Assembly (NCBI RefSeq): GCF_052056485.1
Contig: NZ_CP183948.1
Location: 2,728,001 to 2,792,000, forward strand
DNA from: Paenibacillus_AQ nitricinens
Lineage (GTDB): Bacteria; Bacillota; Bacilli; Paenibacillales; Paenibacillaceae
DNA length: 64,000 nucleotides
Reading direction: 5' to 3'
Within the stretch, counting starts at the first letter, position 1, and the number at the start of each line of letters is the position of its first letter. A program made the translations under genes and the position numbers. Below are positions 44,609 to 54,157 of this stretch, one piece after another. Under the pieces are notes generated by a model. That model was not told the origin of the DNA and did not search any database. It saw nothing but the letters and a program-made list of their open reading frames with translations.

Positions 44609-46875
44609 TGATCGGTCACGAACTGGGCGGCCGTTACCAAGTCATCGAACGAATCGGCGGAGGTGGAATGGCGCTCGTCTATAGAGCACATGACATTCTT
44701 TTAAACCGAAACGTCGCCATAAAAGTATTGCGTAATCAATTTGTTCATGACGAGGAATTTATCCGCCGTTTTAGGCGTGAGGCGCAATCAGCTGCATCTT
44801 TGTCTCATCCGAATGTGGTTAGTATTTACGATGTAGGGCAAGAAGACGAAATTCATTATATTGTTATGGAATATATTGAAGGCAAGAATCTTAATGAAAT
44901 TATAAAAGAACGAGCGCCATTACAGGTTGACGAGTCCGTAAGGATCGCTTCACAAATCTGTGATGCACTTGATCACGCTCATCAGAATCAAATTATTCAT
45001 CGGGATATTAAACCACATAATATATTGATCGGGCGCAATGGCCGGGTGAAGGTGACGGATTTCGGTATTGCTCGTGCGGTAACATCTACTACCATTACTC
45101 AGACAGGCTCTGTAGTAGGTTCCGTTCATTATTTCTCACCAGAGCATGCTAAAGGTGTCTCAACAGGAGAGAAATCCGACCTGTATTCATTAGGGATTGT
45201 ACTCTATCAAATGCTTACCGGAAGTCTTCCATTCTTAGGGGAGAGTCCGATTAGCGTAGCTCTAAAACATCTGCAAGAAGAGTTTGAAGAACCAAGGCTC
45301 TTGAACCCACTTATTCCGCAAAGCGTTGAGAATGTAATTCTAAGATCGATGCGTAAAAATCCGGAAGAGCGCTATCAGTCTGCAAAGCAAATGCTGCAGG
45401 ATTTAGAAACCTGCTTGCTGCCTGAGCGGCGTAGTGAAGCAAAAGTTCTTTTTAACGATGAGGAAGACGAGGATCGAACGCGGGTAATACCAGCGATTAA
45501 ACCGATCCAAAGAAGTAATGGCAATCGTAATCATCGCCACGACCGGATGGATACTGATGAAGACGACGATGACGATCCGGTACCTGTGAAAAAAGGTAAA
45601 AAACAATGGACTAAGCCTGCGATATGGATTGGTCTAACTTTAGTGTTATTGCTGGCCATGGCCAGTCTCGTGTGGTACGTTAAATCCCAATTAGTTGTTC
45701 CGGAGGTATCGGTGCCATACGTGGTCGGTAAACAGCTGGAACAAGCCAAGACTGAACTAGAGGATTTGGGACTTGAGGTTGCTGATCCTATACTGTATGA
45801 CTACAGTCCGAATTTCGAAGAGAATGTGGTTATGAAGCAAAGTAGGGAAAAGGACGCCAAAGTGAAAAAGGGAGCCTCCCTAATTCTAACTGTGAATACG
45901 GCAAAACCATTAACTAAGATGCCAGATGTTACAAATTTAAGCTTTGATGAAGCAGTTAAAGCGCTGATGGCAAAGGGTGTACCCCAGAATCAAATTAAGA
46001 ATGATCCTCTCTTCGATGAAAATACGGCGGTGGGTAAGGTTATAAAATCAGATCCGGCCTTTGAAAGCGAGTTTGATCCTGAGACGGTTTCAGTCACCCT
46101 CTACGTTAGCAAAGGGGAAGAAAGTGTCACGATGCCAGACCTCATCGGTAAGACGGAGAGTGAAGCTAAGGCGCTTTTGGAACAATACAAGCTGGTGCTA
46201 GGAGATGTAAAGGAAGAATCCAGCTTCACAGTTGATGAAGGTAAGGTAACGAAAACTTGGGCTTTTGAGAAAGGTACCTCTGTTCCACCTGGAACAGCGA
46301 TTACGATTTACTTAAGTACAGGTTATCCACCTGAAGCCCTGAATTATACCTTTAATGTACCAGTAGCTCCTGCACAGGATGGAAAGAAGAGCAAGATTCG
46401 AATTGAGTTCGTTGATGCGCGCAATAATGGTGAGAAACAAGATTGGGGAACGCGTACCATTGGAAAGAGCCAAGTGCTGTCCGTTAATCTAGTGCTTGCT
46501 CCGAATAAAGATGGCTCTGTTATTGTTACCCGAGATGGTGTGCTGTTAGACACTTATGTGATCCCATATATTGATGCGAAGAATGGAACGGTGCAAGAAC
46601 CTGAACCACCGACGGTTCCGACTCCGCAGCCGACTCAGACACCGACAGATCCTACACCTACTGCTGAACCGACCATTGAACCTGAGATTCTGCCTCCAAG
46701 TTCAGACAACGATGGGTCTACTAATACTGGATCAGTCAATCAGACGGGATTCCTTACTAACAATTCGGTGAATAATGAATCGAGCAATAGTGGTAACAAC
46801 AAGAACAGTAATAAAAATGATGACAAGCATAATAATAAAAACAAAGACAAATCTAAAGATAAAAGCGATAACTAA
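44608..46875 (+). CDS. prkC: PASTA-domain Ser/Thr protein kinase PrkC
   Basis: Membrane kinase that senses peptidoglycan fragments and phosphorylates translation and cell-wall proteins; it triggers germination in spores. About 755 residues: kinase domain 10-270 (GGGGMALVYRA, catalytic Lys39, HRDIKPHN, DFGIARA), acidic juxtamembrane segment, one span (about 335-355) and three PASTA repeats (about 360-575, starting VPYVVGKQ, MPDVTNLS, MPDLIGKT). Then come a beta-rich domain, a Pro/Thr stretch and an Asn/Lys/Asp-rich tail of about 50 residues. The ATG follows AAAGGAG. The long low-complexity tail is unusual for the family and may be wall-associated; that is inference. Confidence 0.96.
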   Translation: MIGHELGGRYQVIERIGGGGMALVYRAHDILLNRNVAIKVLRNQFVHDEEFIRRFRREAQSAASLSHPNVVSIYDVGQEDEIHYIVMEYIEGKNLNEIIKERAPLQVDESVRIASQICDALDHAHQNQIIHRDIKPHNILIGRNGRVKVTDFGIARAVTSTTITQTGSVVGSVHYFSPEHAKGVSTGEKSDLYSLGIVLYQMLTGSLPFLGESPISVALKHLQEEFEEPRLLNPLIPQSVENVILRSMRKNPEERYQSAKQMLQDLETCLLPERRSEAKVLFNDEEDEDRTRVIPAIKPIQRSNGNRNHRHDRMDTDEDDDDDPVPVKKGKKQWTKPAIWIGLTLVLLLAMASLVWYVKSQLVVPEVSVPYVVGKQLEQAKTELEDLGLEVADPILYDYSPNFEENVVMKQSREKDAKVKKGASLILTVNTAKPLTKMPDVTNLSFDEAVKALMAKGVPQNQIKNDPLFDENTAVGKVIKSDPAFESEFDPETVSVTLYVSKGEESVTMPDLIGKTESEAKALLEQYKLVLGDVKEESSFTVDEGKVTKTWAFEKGTSVPPGTAITIYLSTGYPPEALNYTFNVPVAPAQDGKKSKIRIEFVDARNNGEKQDWGTRTIGKSQVLSVNLVLAPNKDGSVIVTRDGVLLDTYVIPYIDAKNGTVQEPEPPTVPTPQPTQTPTDPTPTAEPTIEPEILPPSSDNDGSTNTGSVNQTGFLTNNSVNNESSNSGNNKNSNKNDDKHNNKNKDKSKDKSDN

Positions 46876-46976
46876 TCAGGGTAGAAGTACATGAATAGTT
46901 GTGGCAGCGAAGTGACCCGGGGGATTTTCAAACTTGGGTCATTTTCGCAAAATCAGGAGAGGAAGGCTCACTATGT

Positions 46977-47882
46977 ATGCCTGAAGGAATAATAGTAAAG
47001 GCGTTAAGCGGATATTATTACGTAAAACCGCTTCGTGAAGGATTAATTGCAACAGAGGAAGATTCAGTTCAATGCAGAGGCCGAGGCATACTTAAGAAAA
47101 AGGGGATCGCTCCTCTTGTAGGAGACCGTGTGATGTATATGCTGACTGAGCATGGTGAAGGGATGGTGGATGAGCTTCTCCCTAGAGAATCTGAGTTAAT
47201 TCGTCCACCTGTAGCGAATGTAAGCCTTGCCGTTCTACTATTTTCTGTGCGGGAACCTGATATGAACCTGAATCTATTGGACAAGTTCCTGGTTCATATT
47301 GAACACTCGGGACTGGAACCCTTAATAGTTCTGACCAAACAGGATTTGGCTAATGATAATGGTGAAGCCACTAAGTATGTTAAAGAGCTCTATGAAGATA
47401 TTGGTTATGAAGTGATGGTTACAAGCTCAATTACAGGAGCTGGCAGTGATGAACTAAGAGAGCGGCTTACGGGTGGCATCAGTGTATTTGCCGGACAATC
47501 TGGGGTAGGAAAGTCGACCTTATTGAATCGTATTGTGCCAGGACTTAAACTGGAGACAGGTGAGATCAGCTTACGTCTGGGCCGTGGTCGTCATACTACT
47601 CGCCATGTAGAATTGATGGATATTGGCGGGGGGGGATTTGTAGCGGATACCCCTGGTTTTAGTCAGCTTGATTTTCTTGAGCTTGGGGTTGAAGAGCTCT
47701 CTACTTGTTTCCGTGAATTTGCAAACTATGCTGGGGATTGTAAATTCCGTGGTTGTAGTCATCAGCATGAACCAGGCTGCCGAGTTATCGAGGCATGGAA
47801 GGCCGGAACTATTGCTGATAGCCGGTATGAACATTACAAATTATTTTTTAATGAAATGAAAGATAAAAAGCGGAGGTACTAA
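46977..47882 (+). CDS. rsgA: Ribosome small subunit-dependent GTPase A
   Basis: Circularly permuted GTPase acting in late 30S subunit maturation. Its 301 residues have an OB-fold domain (1-65), GTPase motifs in permuted order (LTKQDL first, then GQSGVGKST, then ADTPGF) and a C-terminal zinc knuckle (CKFRGCSHQHEPGC). The ATG at 46977 lies about ten bases behind GGAAGG. The upstream in-frame stretch of 26 codons is not conserved and lacks a ribosome site. Expected neighbour of prkC and rpe. Confidence 0.95.
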   Translation: MPEGIIVKALSGYYYVKPLREGLIATEEDSVQCRGRGILKKKGIAPLVGDRVMYMLTEHGEGMVDELLPRESELIRPPVANVSLAVLLFSVREPDMNLNLLDKFLVHIEHSGLEPLIVLTKQDLANDNGEATKYVKELYEDIGYEVMVTSSITGAGSDELRERLTGGISVFAGQSGVGKSTLLNRIVPGLKLETGEISLRLGRGRHTTRHVELMDIGGGGFVADTPGFSQLDFLELGVEELSTCFREFANYAGDCKFRGCSHQHEPGCRVIEAWKAGTIADSRYEHYKLFFNEMKDKKRRY

Positions 47883-47885
47883 GTT

Positions 47886-48551
47886 ATGATACGAATAGCA
47901 CCATCTATATTGTCTGCCGATTTCGCGAGTTTAGGTTCAGAAGTTGCAGAAGCTGAGGTCAGTGGTGGAGATTGGATCCATGTGGATGTAATGGACGGGC
48001 ATTTTGTGCCGAATATAACGCTTGGTCCACCAATCGTAAAAGCAGTCTCGTTACATACCAAACTTCCACTAGACGTTCACTTAATGATTGAGTCTCCAGA
48101 ACGTTATATTTCTGATTTTGCTGCTGCAGGCGCTAGTGTGATTACTGTTCACGCTGAGGCTTGCGTTCATTTACACCGTGTGGTGCATCAGATCAAGGAA
48201 TTGGGTCTTAAGGCAGGAGTAGCTATTAATCCGGGCACTCCGGCATCAGCGGTGCGTGAGGTGCTTGAGGATGTGGATATGGTTCTCGTGATGACTGTTA
48301 ATCCTGGCTTTGGAGGTCAAGCATTCATTCCTAACACTTTGCGTAAAATTACTCAAATTAGAGAATGGGCGAATGAAGTTAATCCCGATTTACTTATTGA
48401 AGTCGATGGTGGTGTTTCGGAAGCCACAGCGCCATTGGTTGTTAGTGCAGGGGCAGATGTTTTGGTTGCAGGAAATGCAGTTTTTGGCCGGAGTGACCGT
48501 GCTGCAGCGATCCTTGAGATTCGAGAAGCAGCGGAAGCGGCACTTCGTTAA
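47886..48551 (+). CDS. rpe: Ribulose-phosphate 3-epimerase
   Basis: TIM-barrel enzyme interconverting ribulose-5-P and xylulose-5-P in the pentose phosphate pathway. It has 221 residues with IAPSILSADFASLG, HVDVMDGHFVPN, MTVNPGFGGQ and EVDGGVSEAT, which carry the metal ligands. ATG behind GGAGG. It starts four bases after the rsgA stop and ends the operon. The thiN gene that follows in B. subtilis is absent. Confidence 0.97.
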   Translation: MIRIAPSILSADFASLGSEVAEAEVSGGDWIHVDVMDGHFVPNITLGPPIVKAVSLHTKLPLDVHLMIESPERYISDFAAAGASVITVHAEACVHLHRVVHQIKELGLKAGVAINPGTPASAVREVLEDVDMVLVMTVNPGFGGQAFIPNTLRKITQIREWANEVNPDLLIEVDGGVSEATAPLVVSAGADVLVAGNAVFGRSDRAAAILEIREAAEAALR

Positions 48552-48605
48552 AAAAATAGGCTATTACGACTAAAGGTATAGGCCAAGTCCTTGATGCATA
48601 AATAT

Positions 48606-48641
48606 GGTTACATGAGCAGAAATCTCATGTAGCCTTTTTTT
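48606..48641 (+). terminator. Terminator after rpe
   Basis: GGTTACATGAG / CTCATGTAGCC, 7-nt loop, T7. Confidence 0.9.
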
Positions 48642-48728
48642 GTTTTGGCAGGGAGGACTGCAGTACGTTACCGTTAGAACAAGAAGAAAGTCTCCTGCGT
48701 ACGGCATGAATTGATGGGAGGGTAAACC

Positions 48729-48809
48729 ATGAAATTTTACACGTTTAAGCTGCCAAGGTTTTTGGGAGGTTTTGTTAAAGCAATTTTAAACACATTTCAG
48801 AAGAGTTGA
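48729..48809 (+). CDS. spoVM: Stage V sporulation protein M
   Basis: A 26-residue amphipathic peptide that recognises the convex membrane of the forespore and anchors SpoIVA, starting spore coat assembly. The sequence starts MKFYTFKLPRFLGGFVKA and matches B. subtilis SpoVM over most of its length, with the Pro that bends the helix at residue 9. The ATG is preceded by GGGAGGG. It lies between rpe and rpmB exactly as in B. subtilis, behind the rpe terminator, so it needs its own (expected sigma-E) promoter in 48642-48728; I could not identify a convincing one. Too short for most gene finders. Confidence 0.95.
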   Translation: MKFYTFKLPRFLGGFVKAILNTFQKS

Positions 48810-48838
48810 TCTTGGGCTTGAAACAGAAAAGAAAACAT

Positions 48839-48876
48839 GAAAAAAAGCACCTTACAAATGTAAAGGGTGCTTTTTG
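48839..48876. terminator. Bidirectional terminator between spoVM and rpmB
   Basis: AAAAAAGCACC-TTACA / TGTAA-GGGTGCTTTTT hairpin with an A run upstream and a T run downstream; serves both convergent genes. Confidence 0.85.
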
Positions 48877-48917
48877 CTTCATATGAGTGATCGCTCGGTC
48901 TTTAAAATTGCAAAAGA

Positions 48918-49106
48918 CTAAACGCGTTCAACTTTACCGGCTTTCAAAGCACGGGTGCTGACGTACACGCGTTTTGGTTTACCGTTCACGAGGATACGGA
49001 CCTTCTGAACGTTAACTCCCCAAGTACGACGGTTGCGGTTATTTGCGTGAGACACGTTGTTACCGCTGCTCGGTTTCTTGCCTGTTACTGCACATTTGCG
49101 GGACAT
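48918..49106 (-). CDS. rpmB: 50S ribosomal protein L28
   Basis: A 62-residue large-subunit protein: MSRKCAVTGKKPSSGNNVSH, RRTWGVNVQKVRI and VSTRALKAGKVER. Only one Cys is seen near the N-terminus, so it is the zinc-free form. AAGGAGG ribosome site. It is transcribed against the surrounding genes, as in B. subtilis. Confidence 0.97.
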   Translation of the reverse strand: MSRKCAVTGKKPSSGNNVSHANNRNRRTWGVNVQKVRILVNGKPKRVYVSTRALKAGKVERV

Positions 49107-49154
49107 AGATTACACCTCCTTATTCCTAACACCTGCATAAAACAATACTTATCT

Positions 49155-49184
49155 ATAATATCACAGCAAATTTTGCTACGTCAA
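49155..49184 (-). promoter_or_regulatory. sigma-A promoter of rpmB
   Basis: Minus-strand TTGACG, 18-bp spacer, TATTAT, about 50 bp before rpmB. The spacer contains the dyad AGCAAATTTTGCT. Confidence 0.65.
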
Positions 49185-49297
49185 CCGATTCAAAAACATT
49201 TATTTCTTTTAATACTTATAGTACAATGTAAATTAGTGCATTATGTCCTGTTAATCATAGAATGATTAGGCATGAAGTTAGGAAGGGGAATTCTCAA

Positions 49298-51082
49298 TTG
49301 AGTAAGCGTTCTATAAACGGAACAGATTTTACCGCTATGGTATTGGCTGGAGCGGATAAGCTGCAACAGCATGCAGAACACGTCAATTCCCTAAATGTTT
49401 TTCCGGTTCCAGACGGAGATACCGGAACGAACATGAATTTGACGATGACCGCAGGTGCGAATGAATTGAAGAAAAATAATACAACGTCTGTTGGTCAATG
49501 TGCAGGTGTACTCTCCAAGGGCTTATTAATGGGCGCGCGAGGGAACTCCGGTGTTATTTTGTCTCAGTTGTTCAGAGGTTTTAGCAGATCTGCAGCCCAA
49601 CATGATGAGCTGAACACACAGCAATTCGCTGCTGCTCTGCAAAGCGGAGTGGACGCAGCTTATAAAGCAGTTGTTAAGCCTGTGGAGGGAACTATTCTTA
49701 CAGTGGCTAAAGAGGCTGCAAGACATGCTGTCTACTATGCTCGCCGAACTACAGATGTTACAGAGCTCATGACAGAGGTATTGGCCAAAGCAAAAGAAGC
49801 CTTAGCCTATACACCCGAGCAATTGCCTGTTTTGAAGCAAGTCGGAGTCGTAGATTCTGGCGGCCAAGGTCTGGTCTATATTTATGAAGGGTTTCACCAG
49901 CATCTGACGAGTGGAAGCTCCGGAGTGTCTGGACCTGTAAAAGGACAACCTCAGGCACCAATCGTGCCAGCATCTGTACCGGTGTTAAAGAAACCTGAAA
50001 GCGAACTGTCTTCTGTACAGTCTTCTGCACAATCACAGCTTTCTACAGAAGACATAGAATTTCTATATGATATGGAGTTCTTCATTAATCGCCAGTTAGG
50101 CGGTAACGTGAGAACGGATTTTGATGAGGAAGCCTTTAGGAAAGCGTTGTCAGTAAATGGAGATTCCATTATTGTAATTTCGGATGATGAAACCATTAAA
50201 GTACATGTGCATTCCAAGGCTCCAGGTGAAGTTTTGAATCTGGCACTCCTCTATGGGGAAATTACGCAGATTCATATTCTCAATATGCGTGAGCAACACC
50301 GTGACTTGCTAACAGCAGGGATGGATATTGCACCTATGCCAGATGTTTTCGCTGATATGCCGGATGAACAGAGCCGGGTACAATCAGCTCCAGCCGAACC
50401 ACCAGCAGATGATTTGGCACCTTACGGATTCATCGCAGTATCATCAGGGGCTGGGATTGCAGATATATTCAAAAGTCTCGGTGTGGATGTTGTCCTAGCT
50501 GGAGGTCAGACTATGAACCCTAGTACAGAGGATTTCGTGAACGCGATTTCTTCTATATCTGCGAAGCATGTATATATTCTGCCGAATAACTCCAATATTG
50601 TTCTTGCCGCTCAGCAAGCTAAAGATCTCTTGGAGGGCGAACGTGAGATTACGGTTATTCCAAGTAAAAGCATTCCTCAAGGAATCGCTGCAGCCTTTGC
50701 GTTCCAAGAAGAGGATTCCGTGGAAATTAATTCTGGGAACATGCTAGAAGCAATCTCACAGGTCAAGTCAGGACAAGTAACAAATGCTGTCCGTGATACA
50801 AGCTTTGATGATCTGGAGATTAAATCCGGGCAATTTATCGGAATTTCAAATTCCAAAATTGTCGCTGCCGCAGATGATCTGTTAGCTGCAAGTCAGGCCC
50901 TGCTGTCCAACATGCTTGAGAATGGCGATGAAATCGTTACGATCCTTATTGGAGCAGAAACTGATTCTGAGGTCACAGATTCCTTAAGAGATTGGCTGGA
51001 AGAGACTTACCCGAATGTGGAAGTAGAGATTCATGAGGGTGGCCAACCCCTTTATTATTATCTTTTCTCCGTAGAGCCATAG
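49298..51082 (+). CDS. fakA: Fatty acid kinase catalytic subunit FakA (YloV)
   Basis: ATP-dependent kinase subunit that phosphorylates fatty acids held by FakB (DegV) proteins. About 594 residues: N-terminal DhaL-type nucleotide domain with NVFPVPDGDTGTNMNLTM (Asp Mg2+ ligands), LLMGARGNSGVILSQ and VGVVDSGGQGLVY; a linker of low complexity around residues 205-245; a middle and a C-terminal domain that binds FakB. The TTG at 49298 follows AAGGGGA; an ATG twelve codons earlier has no ribosome site. The FakB-type gene follows 84 bp later. Confidence 0.93.
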   Translation: MSKRSINGTDFTAMVLAGADKLQQHAEHVNSLNVFPVPDGDTGTNMNLTMTAGANELKKNNTTSVGQCAGVLSKGLLMGARGNSGVILSQLFRGFSRSAAQHDELNTQQFAAALQSGVDAAYKAVVKPVEGTILTVAKEAARHAVYYARRTTDVTELMTEVLAKAKEALAYTPEQLPVLKQVGVVDSGGQGLVYIYEGFHQHLTSGSSGVSGPVKGQPQAPIVPASVPVLKKPESELSSVQSSAQSQLSTEDIEFLYDMEFFINRQLGGNVRTDFDEEAFRKALSVNGDSIIVISDDETIKVHVHSKAPGEVLNLALLYGEITQIHILNMREQHRDLLTAGMDIAPMPDVFADMPDEQSRVQSAPAEPPADDLAPYGFIAVSSGAGIADIFKSLGVDVVLAGGQTMNPSTEDFVNAISSISAKHVYILPNNSNIVLAAQQAKDLLEGEREITVIPSKSIPQGIAAAFAFQEEDSVEINSGNMLEAISQVKSGQVTNAVRDTSFDDLEIKSGQFIGISNSKIVAAADDLLAASQALLSNMLENGDEIVTILIGAETDSEVTDSLRDWLEETYPNVEVEIHEGGQPLYYYLFSVEP

Positions 51083-51166
51083 ATAGATGCTGAGGGTTCT
51101 ATAACAGTTCAGAAGCAACTTGCTAATTACGTAGTTGGCAAAATTATAGTATGGGGGAGATAATCC

Positions 51167-52030
51167 ATGAATCGTACCATTATCGTCACCGACAGCACAT
51201 CTGATATCCCGCCAGCAATGGCGGAAACGTATGGCATTGAGGTCGTCCCTTTGACCTTGATGTTCGGCGAAGAGGCTTTCCGGGACAATCTGGATATGAC
51301 GCCGGAGCAGTTCTATGAGCGACTTCCCCGCTCGTCACAGTTGCCGACTACTTCTCAACCTTCACCGGTTGAATACATGAATGTGTATCGAGATATTCTG
51401 GAACGTTCCCCGGGAAGTCCTATCCTTTCGTTTCATATTTCTTCTGGACTAAGCGGTACGTATCAATCAGCACTATTAGCTAAATCGATGTTGGAGGAAG
51501 AGGGAGAAGGGATCACTGTAGTAGATTCTCTCTCCGCTTCTTACGGTTTTGGATTTATGGTGGTGGAAGCCGCCAGGTTGGCTGCTGAAGATAAGAGTCC
51601 CGAAGCGATTCTTGAAGCTGTAGAAAGTCTGCGCCAATCTCGTAAGCTTTACTTCTTGGTAGATACACTTGAATATTTACAAAAAGGCGGGAGAATCGGA
51701 AAGGCCTCGGCCATTCTGGGAACGCTTCTTAATATTAAGCCGATCCTTTCTATTGATGCAGAAGGAATAATATATGCGGTCGAGAAAGTTAGAGGCCGTA
51801 AGAAGGCTATTGCCCGTATGATTGAATTATTTAAGAAGGATATTCAAGGTGTAGACAAAATCAATGTGGCCGTGGGTCATACGGCTGAACCGTCTTCTGG
51901 TGAAGAGTTCCTGAAAGAGCTGTCAGGACATTTTACACTGGAAGAGAAAGTGCTGACGAACGTCGGCCCTGTCGTGGGCAGTCATGTCGGAAACGGTACA
52001 TTAGCTGTATTCATTTGGCCTGCAAAATGA
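51167..52030 (+). CDS. DegV/FakB family fatty-acid-binding protein
   Basis: A 287-residue protein of the DegV family, whose members hold a fatty acid for phosphorylation by FakA. Typical motifs are IVTDSTSDIPP, LPTTSQPSPVEY, HISSGLSGTYQSA and the C-terminal VGSHVGNGTLAVFI, which contact the carboxylate of the lipid. ATG behind GGGGGAG. It lies directly after fakA, an arrangement that replaces sdaAB-sdaAA found here in B. subtilis and that supports a working kinase/carrier pair. Confidence 0.93.
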   Translation: MNRTIIVTDSTSDIPPAMAETYGIEVVPLTLMFGEEAFRDNLDMTPEQFYERLPRSSQLPTTSQPSPVEYMNVYRDILERSPGSPILSFHISSGLSGTYQSALLAKSMLEEEGEGITVVDSLSASYGFGFMVVEAARLAAEDKSPEAILEAVESLRQSRKLYFLVDTLEYLQKGGRIGKASAILGTLLNIKPILSIDAEGIIYAVEKVRGRKKAIARMIELFKKDIQGVDKINVAVGHTAEPSSGEEFLKELSGHFTLEEKVLTNVGPVVGSHVGNGTLAVFIWPAK

Positions 52031-52039
52031 GGGATCAAT

Positions 52040-54091
52040 ATGACACTGTCATTAAATCAAATTGAAGTAAAAAACATAACTGGCGTGAGTGCTCAAAAGC
52101 AAAGCGAGCTTCACGCCTTTGGCGTCTTTACAGTAAAGGATTTGTTAGAATATTATCCGTTTCGTTATGAGGATTATCGCCCGCGCTCGCTGAGTGAAAC
52201 CAAACATGGGGATAAAGTGACTACAGAGGCTAAAGTGATCGGTATCCCTGTGCTGCAGCGTTTTGGAGGTAAATCACGACTTAGTTGTAAAATGGTTGCT
52301 GAGCCATGGATGTTCACAGCTACATGGTTTAATCGTCATTATGTGCGTGAGCAGCTTACTGTGGGAAGAGAAATTGTACTCACAGGTAAATGGGATCAGA
52401 AGCGAAATCAAATTACAGTGACGGATTTTGAATTTCCCGATCGTGGGGAAGGGAAGACAGGGACACTACAGCCAGTCTATTCCGTCGGTGGAAAGATCAC
52501 GCAGTCGTGGATCAGGAAAAGTATTAATCAGGCGCTTCAACAGTATGGAGATCTAATTCCCGAGATATTGCCACATTCTATTATGCGCCAATATGATTTT
52601 ATGCCCCGCAAACGGGCGATTGCTACCATTCATAGGCCAGAGGATACGCGTGAAGGGCAGCAGGGACGCCGCAGGATGGTGTATGAGGAGTTGTTTCTGT
52701 TCCAACTGAAGATGCAGGCATTCCGGGTGCTCAATCGCGGTAGGATGGATGGTGTAGTTCATACTGTGGATAACGCAACCGTTCGTCAGTTTGTTCGCAG
52801 CTTGCCTTTTGAGCTTACAGATGCTCAGAAACGAGTGGAACTGGAGATTTTACATGACCTGCGATCGCCCTATTGTATGAATCGGCTGCTTCAAGGTGAT
52901 GTCGGTTCCGGCAAAACGGTACTAGCTGCCGTCGCGCTTTTTGCTACCGTGCGATCTGGTTTTCAGGGTGCGCTTATGGTGCCCACTGAGATTTTAGCAG
53001 AGCAGCATATGCGTTCACTTACGAAGATGTTTGAGCCGTTTGGAATTACGGTTGGTCTGTTGACAGGGAGTGTAACTGGACGGAAACGTAAAGAATTGTT
53101 AGCTTCACTACAAATGGGGATGCTCGATATTGTTGTAGGGACGCATGCATTGATTCAGGAGGATGTATTTTTCCGTGATCTGGGTCTTGTAGTTACGGAC
53201 GAGCAGCATCGGTTTGGTGTAAACCAGAGAGGTGTATTGCGGCGCAAAGGATATAATCCGGATGTACTAACAATGACTGCAACGCCAATTCCTCGAACAC
53301 TCGCGATCTCTGTTTTTGGAGACATGGATGTATCCACTTTATCGGAAAGACCGAAAGGCCGAGTGCCTATAACCAGTTATTGGGTCAAGCATGATCTCAT
53401 GGATCGTGTCCTGAATCTGATTAAGCGTGAAATAGAGCTGGGACGTCAGGCTTATCTGATCTGTCCGCTCATTGAAGAATCGGAGAAATTGGATGTGCAG
53501 AATGCTATAGATTTACATATTCAGATGAGCCAAGCTTTTCCTAACTATAAAGTTGGGCTTTTGCACGGGAAAATGTCTCCTGCTGAAAAAGATGAAGTGA
53601 TGCGAGCATTCTATAACAATGAATTGCAACTCCTAGTGTCCACAACGGTTGTAGAGGTGGGTGTAGACGTTCCTAATGCCACCTTAATGATTATTATGGA
53701 TGCAGACAGGTTCGGACTATCTCAGCTACACCAGCTGCGTGGGCGGGTTGGTAGAGGGGAGCATGCCTCTTATTGTGTACTAGTGGCTGATCCAAAATCT
53801 GAAATCGGGCGTGAACGAATGACTGCCATGACGGACACCGATGATGGATTTGAGATTTCTCGGAGAGATTTGGAGCTGCGTGGTCCAGGTGATTTTTTTG
53901 GAACCAAGCAGAGTGGGTTACCGGAGTTTCGCTTGGCGGATATGACGGCTGACTTTGAAGTGCTGGAGCAGGCGCGTGATGATGTGGCAGAGCTGCTCAA
54001 GGATGAGAAGTTCTGGACATCTCCTGAATATGCACCTCTTCGGCATTATTTACAAGGCGAGCAAATTTTCCAAGGGGAATTAATTGACTAA
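52040..54091 (+). CDS. recG: ATP-dependent DNA helicase RecG
   Basis: Branch-migration helicase that remodels stalled forks and Holliday junctions. The 683 residues include the N-terminal wedge/OB domain (about 50-160), helicase core GDVGSGKTVLA, DEQHRFGV, TATPIPRTLA, QLRGRVGRG and the C-terminal TRG-type region (LRGPGDFFGTKQSG). ATG behind GAGGGATC, ten bases after the degV stop; probably co-transcribed with fakA-degV. Confidence 0.97.
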   Translation: MTLSLNQIEVKNITGVSAQKQSELHAFGVFTVKDLLEYYPFRYEDYRPRSLSETKHGDKVTTEAKVIGIPVLQRFGGKSRLSCKMVAEPWMFTATWFNRHYVREQLTVGREIVLTGKWDQKRNQITVTDFEFPDRGEGKTGTLQPVYSVGGKITQSWIRKSINQALQQYGDLIPEILPHSIMRQYDFMPRKRAIATIHRPEDTREGQQGRRRMVYEELFLFQLKMQAFRVLNRGRMDGVVHTVDNATVRQFVRSLPFELTDAQKRVELEILHDLRSPYCMNRLLQGDVGSGKTVLAAVALFATVRSGFQGALMVPTEILAEQHMRSLTKMFEPFGITVGLLTGSVTGRKRKELLASLQMGMLDIVVGTHALIQEDVFFRDLGLVVTDEQHRFGVNQRGVLRRKGYNPDVLTMTATPIPRTLAISVFGDMDVSTLSERPKGRVPITSYWVKHDLMDRVLNLIKREIELGRQAYLICPLIEESEKLDVQNAIDLHIQMSQAFPNYKVGLLHGKMSPAEKDEVMRAFYNNELQLLVSTTVVEVGVDVPNATLMIIMDADRFGLSQLHQLRGRVGRGEHASYCVLVADPKSEIGRERMTAMTDTDDGFEISRRDLELRGPGDFFGTKQSGLPEFRLADMTADFEVLEQARDDVAELLKDEKFWTSPEYAPLRHYLQGEQIFQGELID

Positions 54092-54157
54092 GTAGGCACA
54101 TCCAGCTCCTAAGCCTCATATACTGTGAAAGATTGGATATGACGGGAGGTGCTACAC

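Noticed and set aside
49047..49265. 72-codon plus-strand frame opposite the rpmB promoter
   Set aside because: Covers the start and promoter of rpmB; hydrophobic by chance from A/T-rich DNA.
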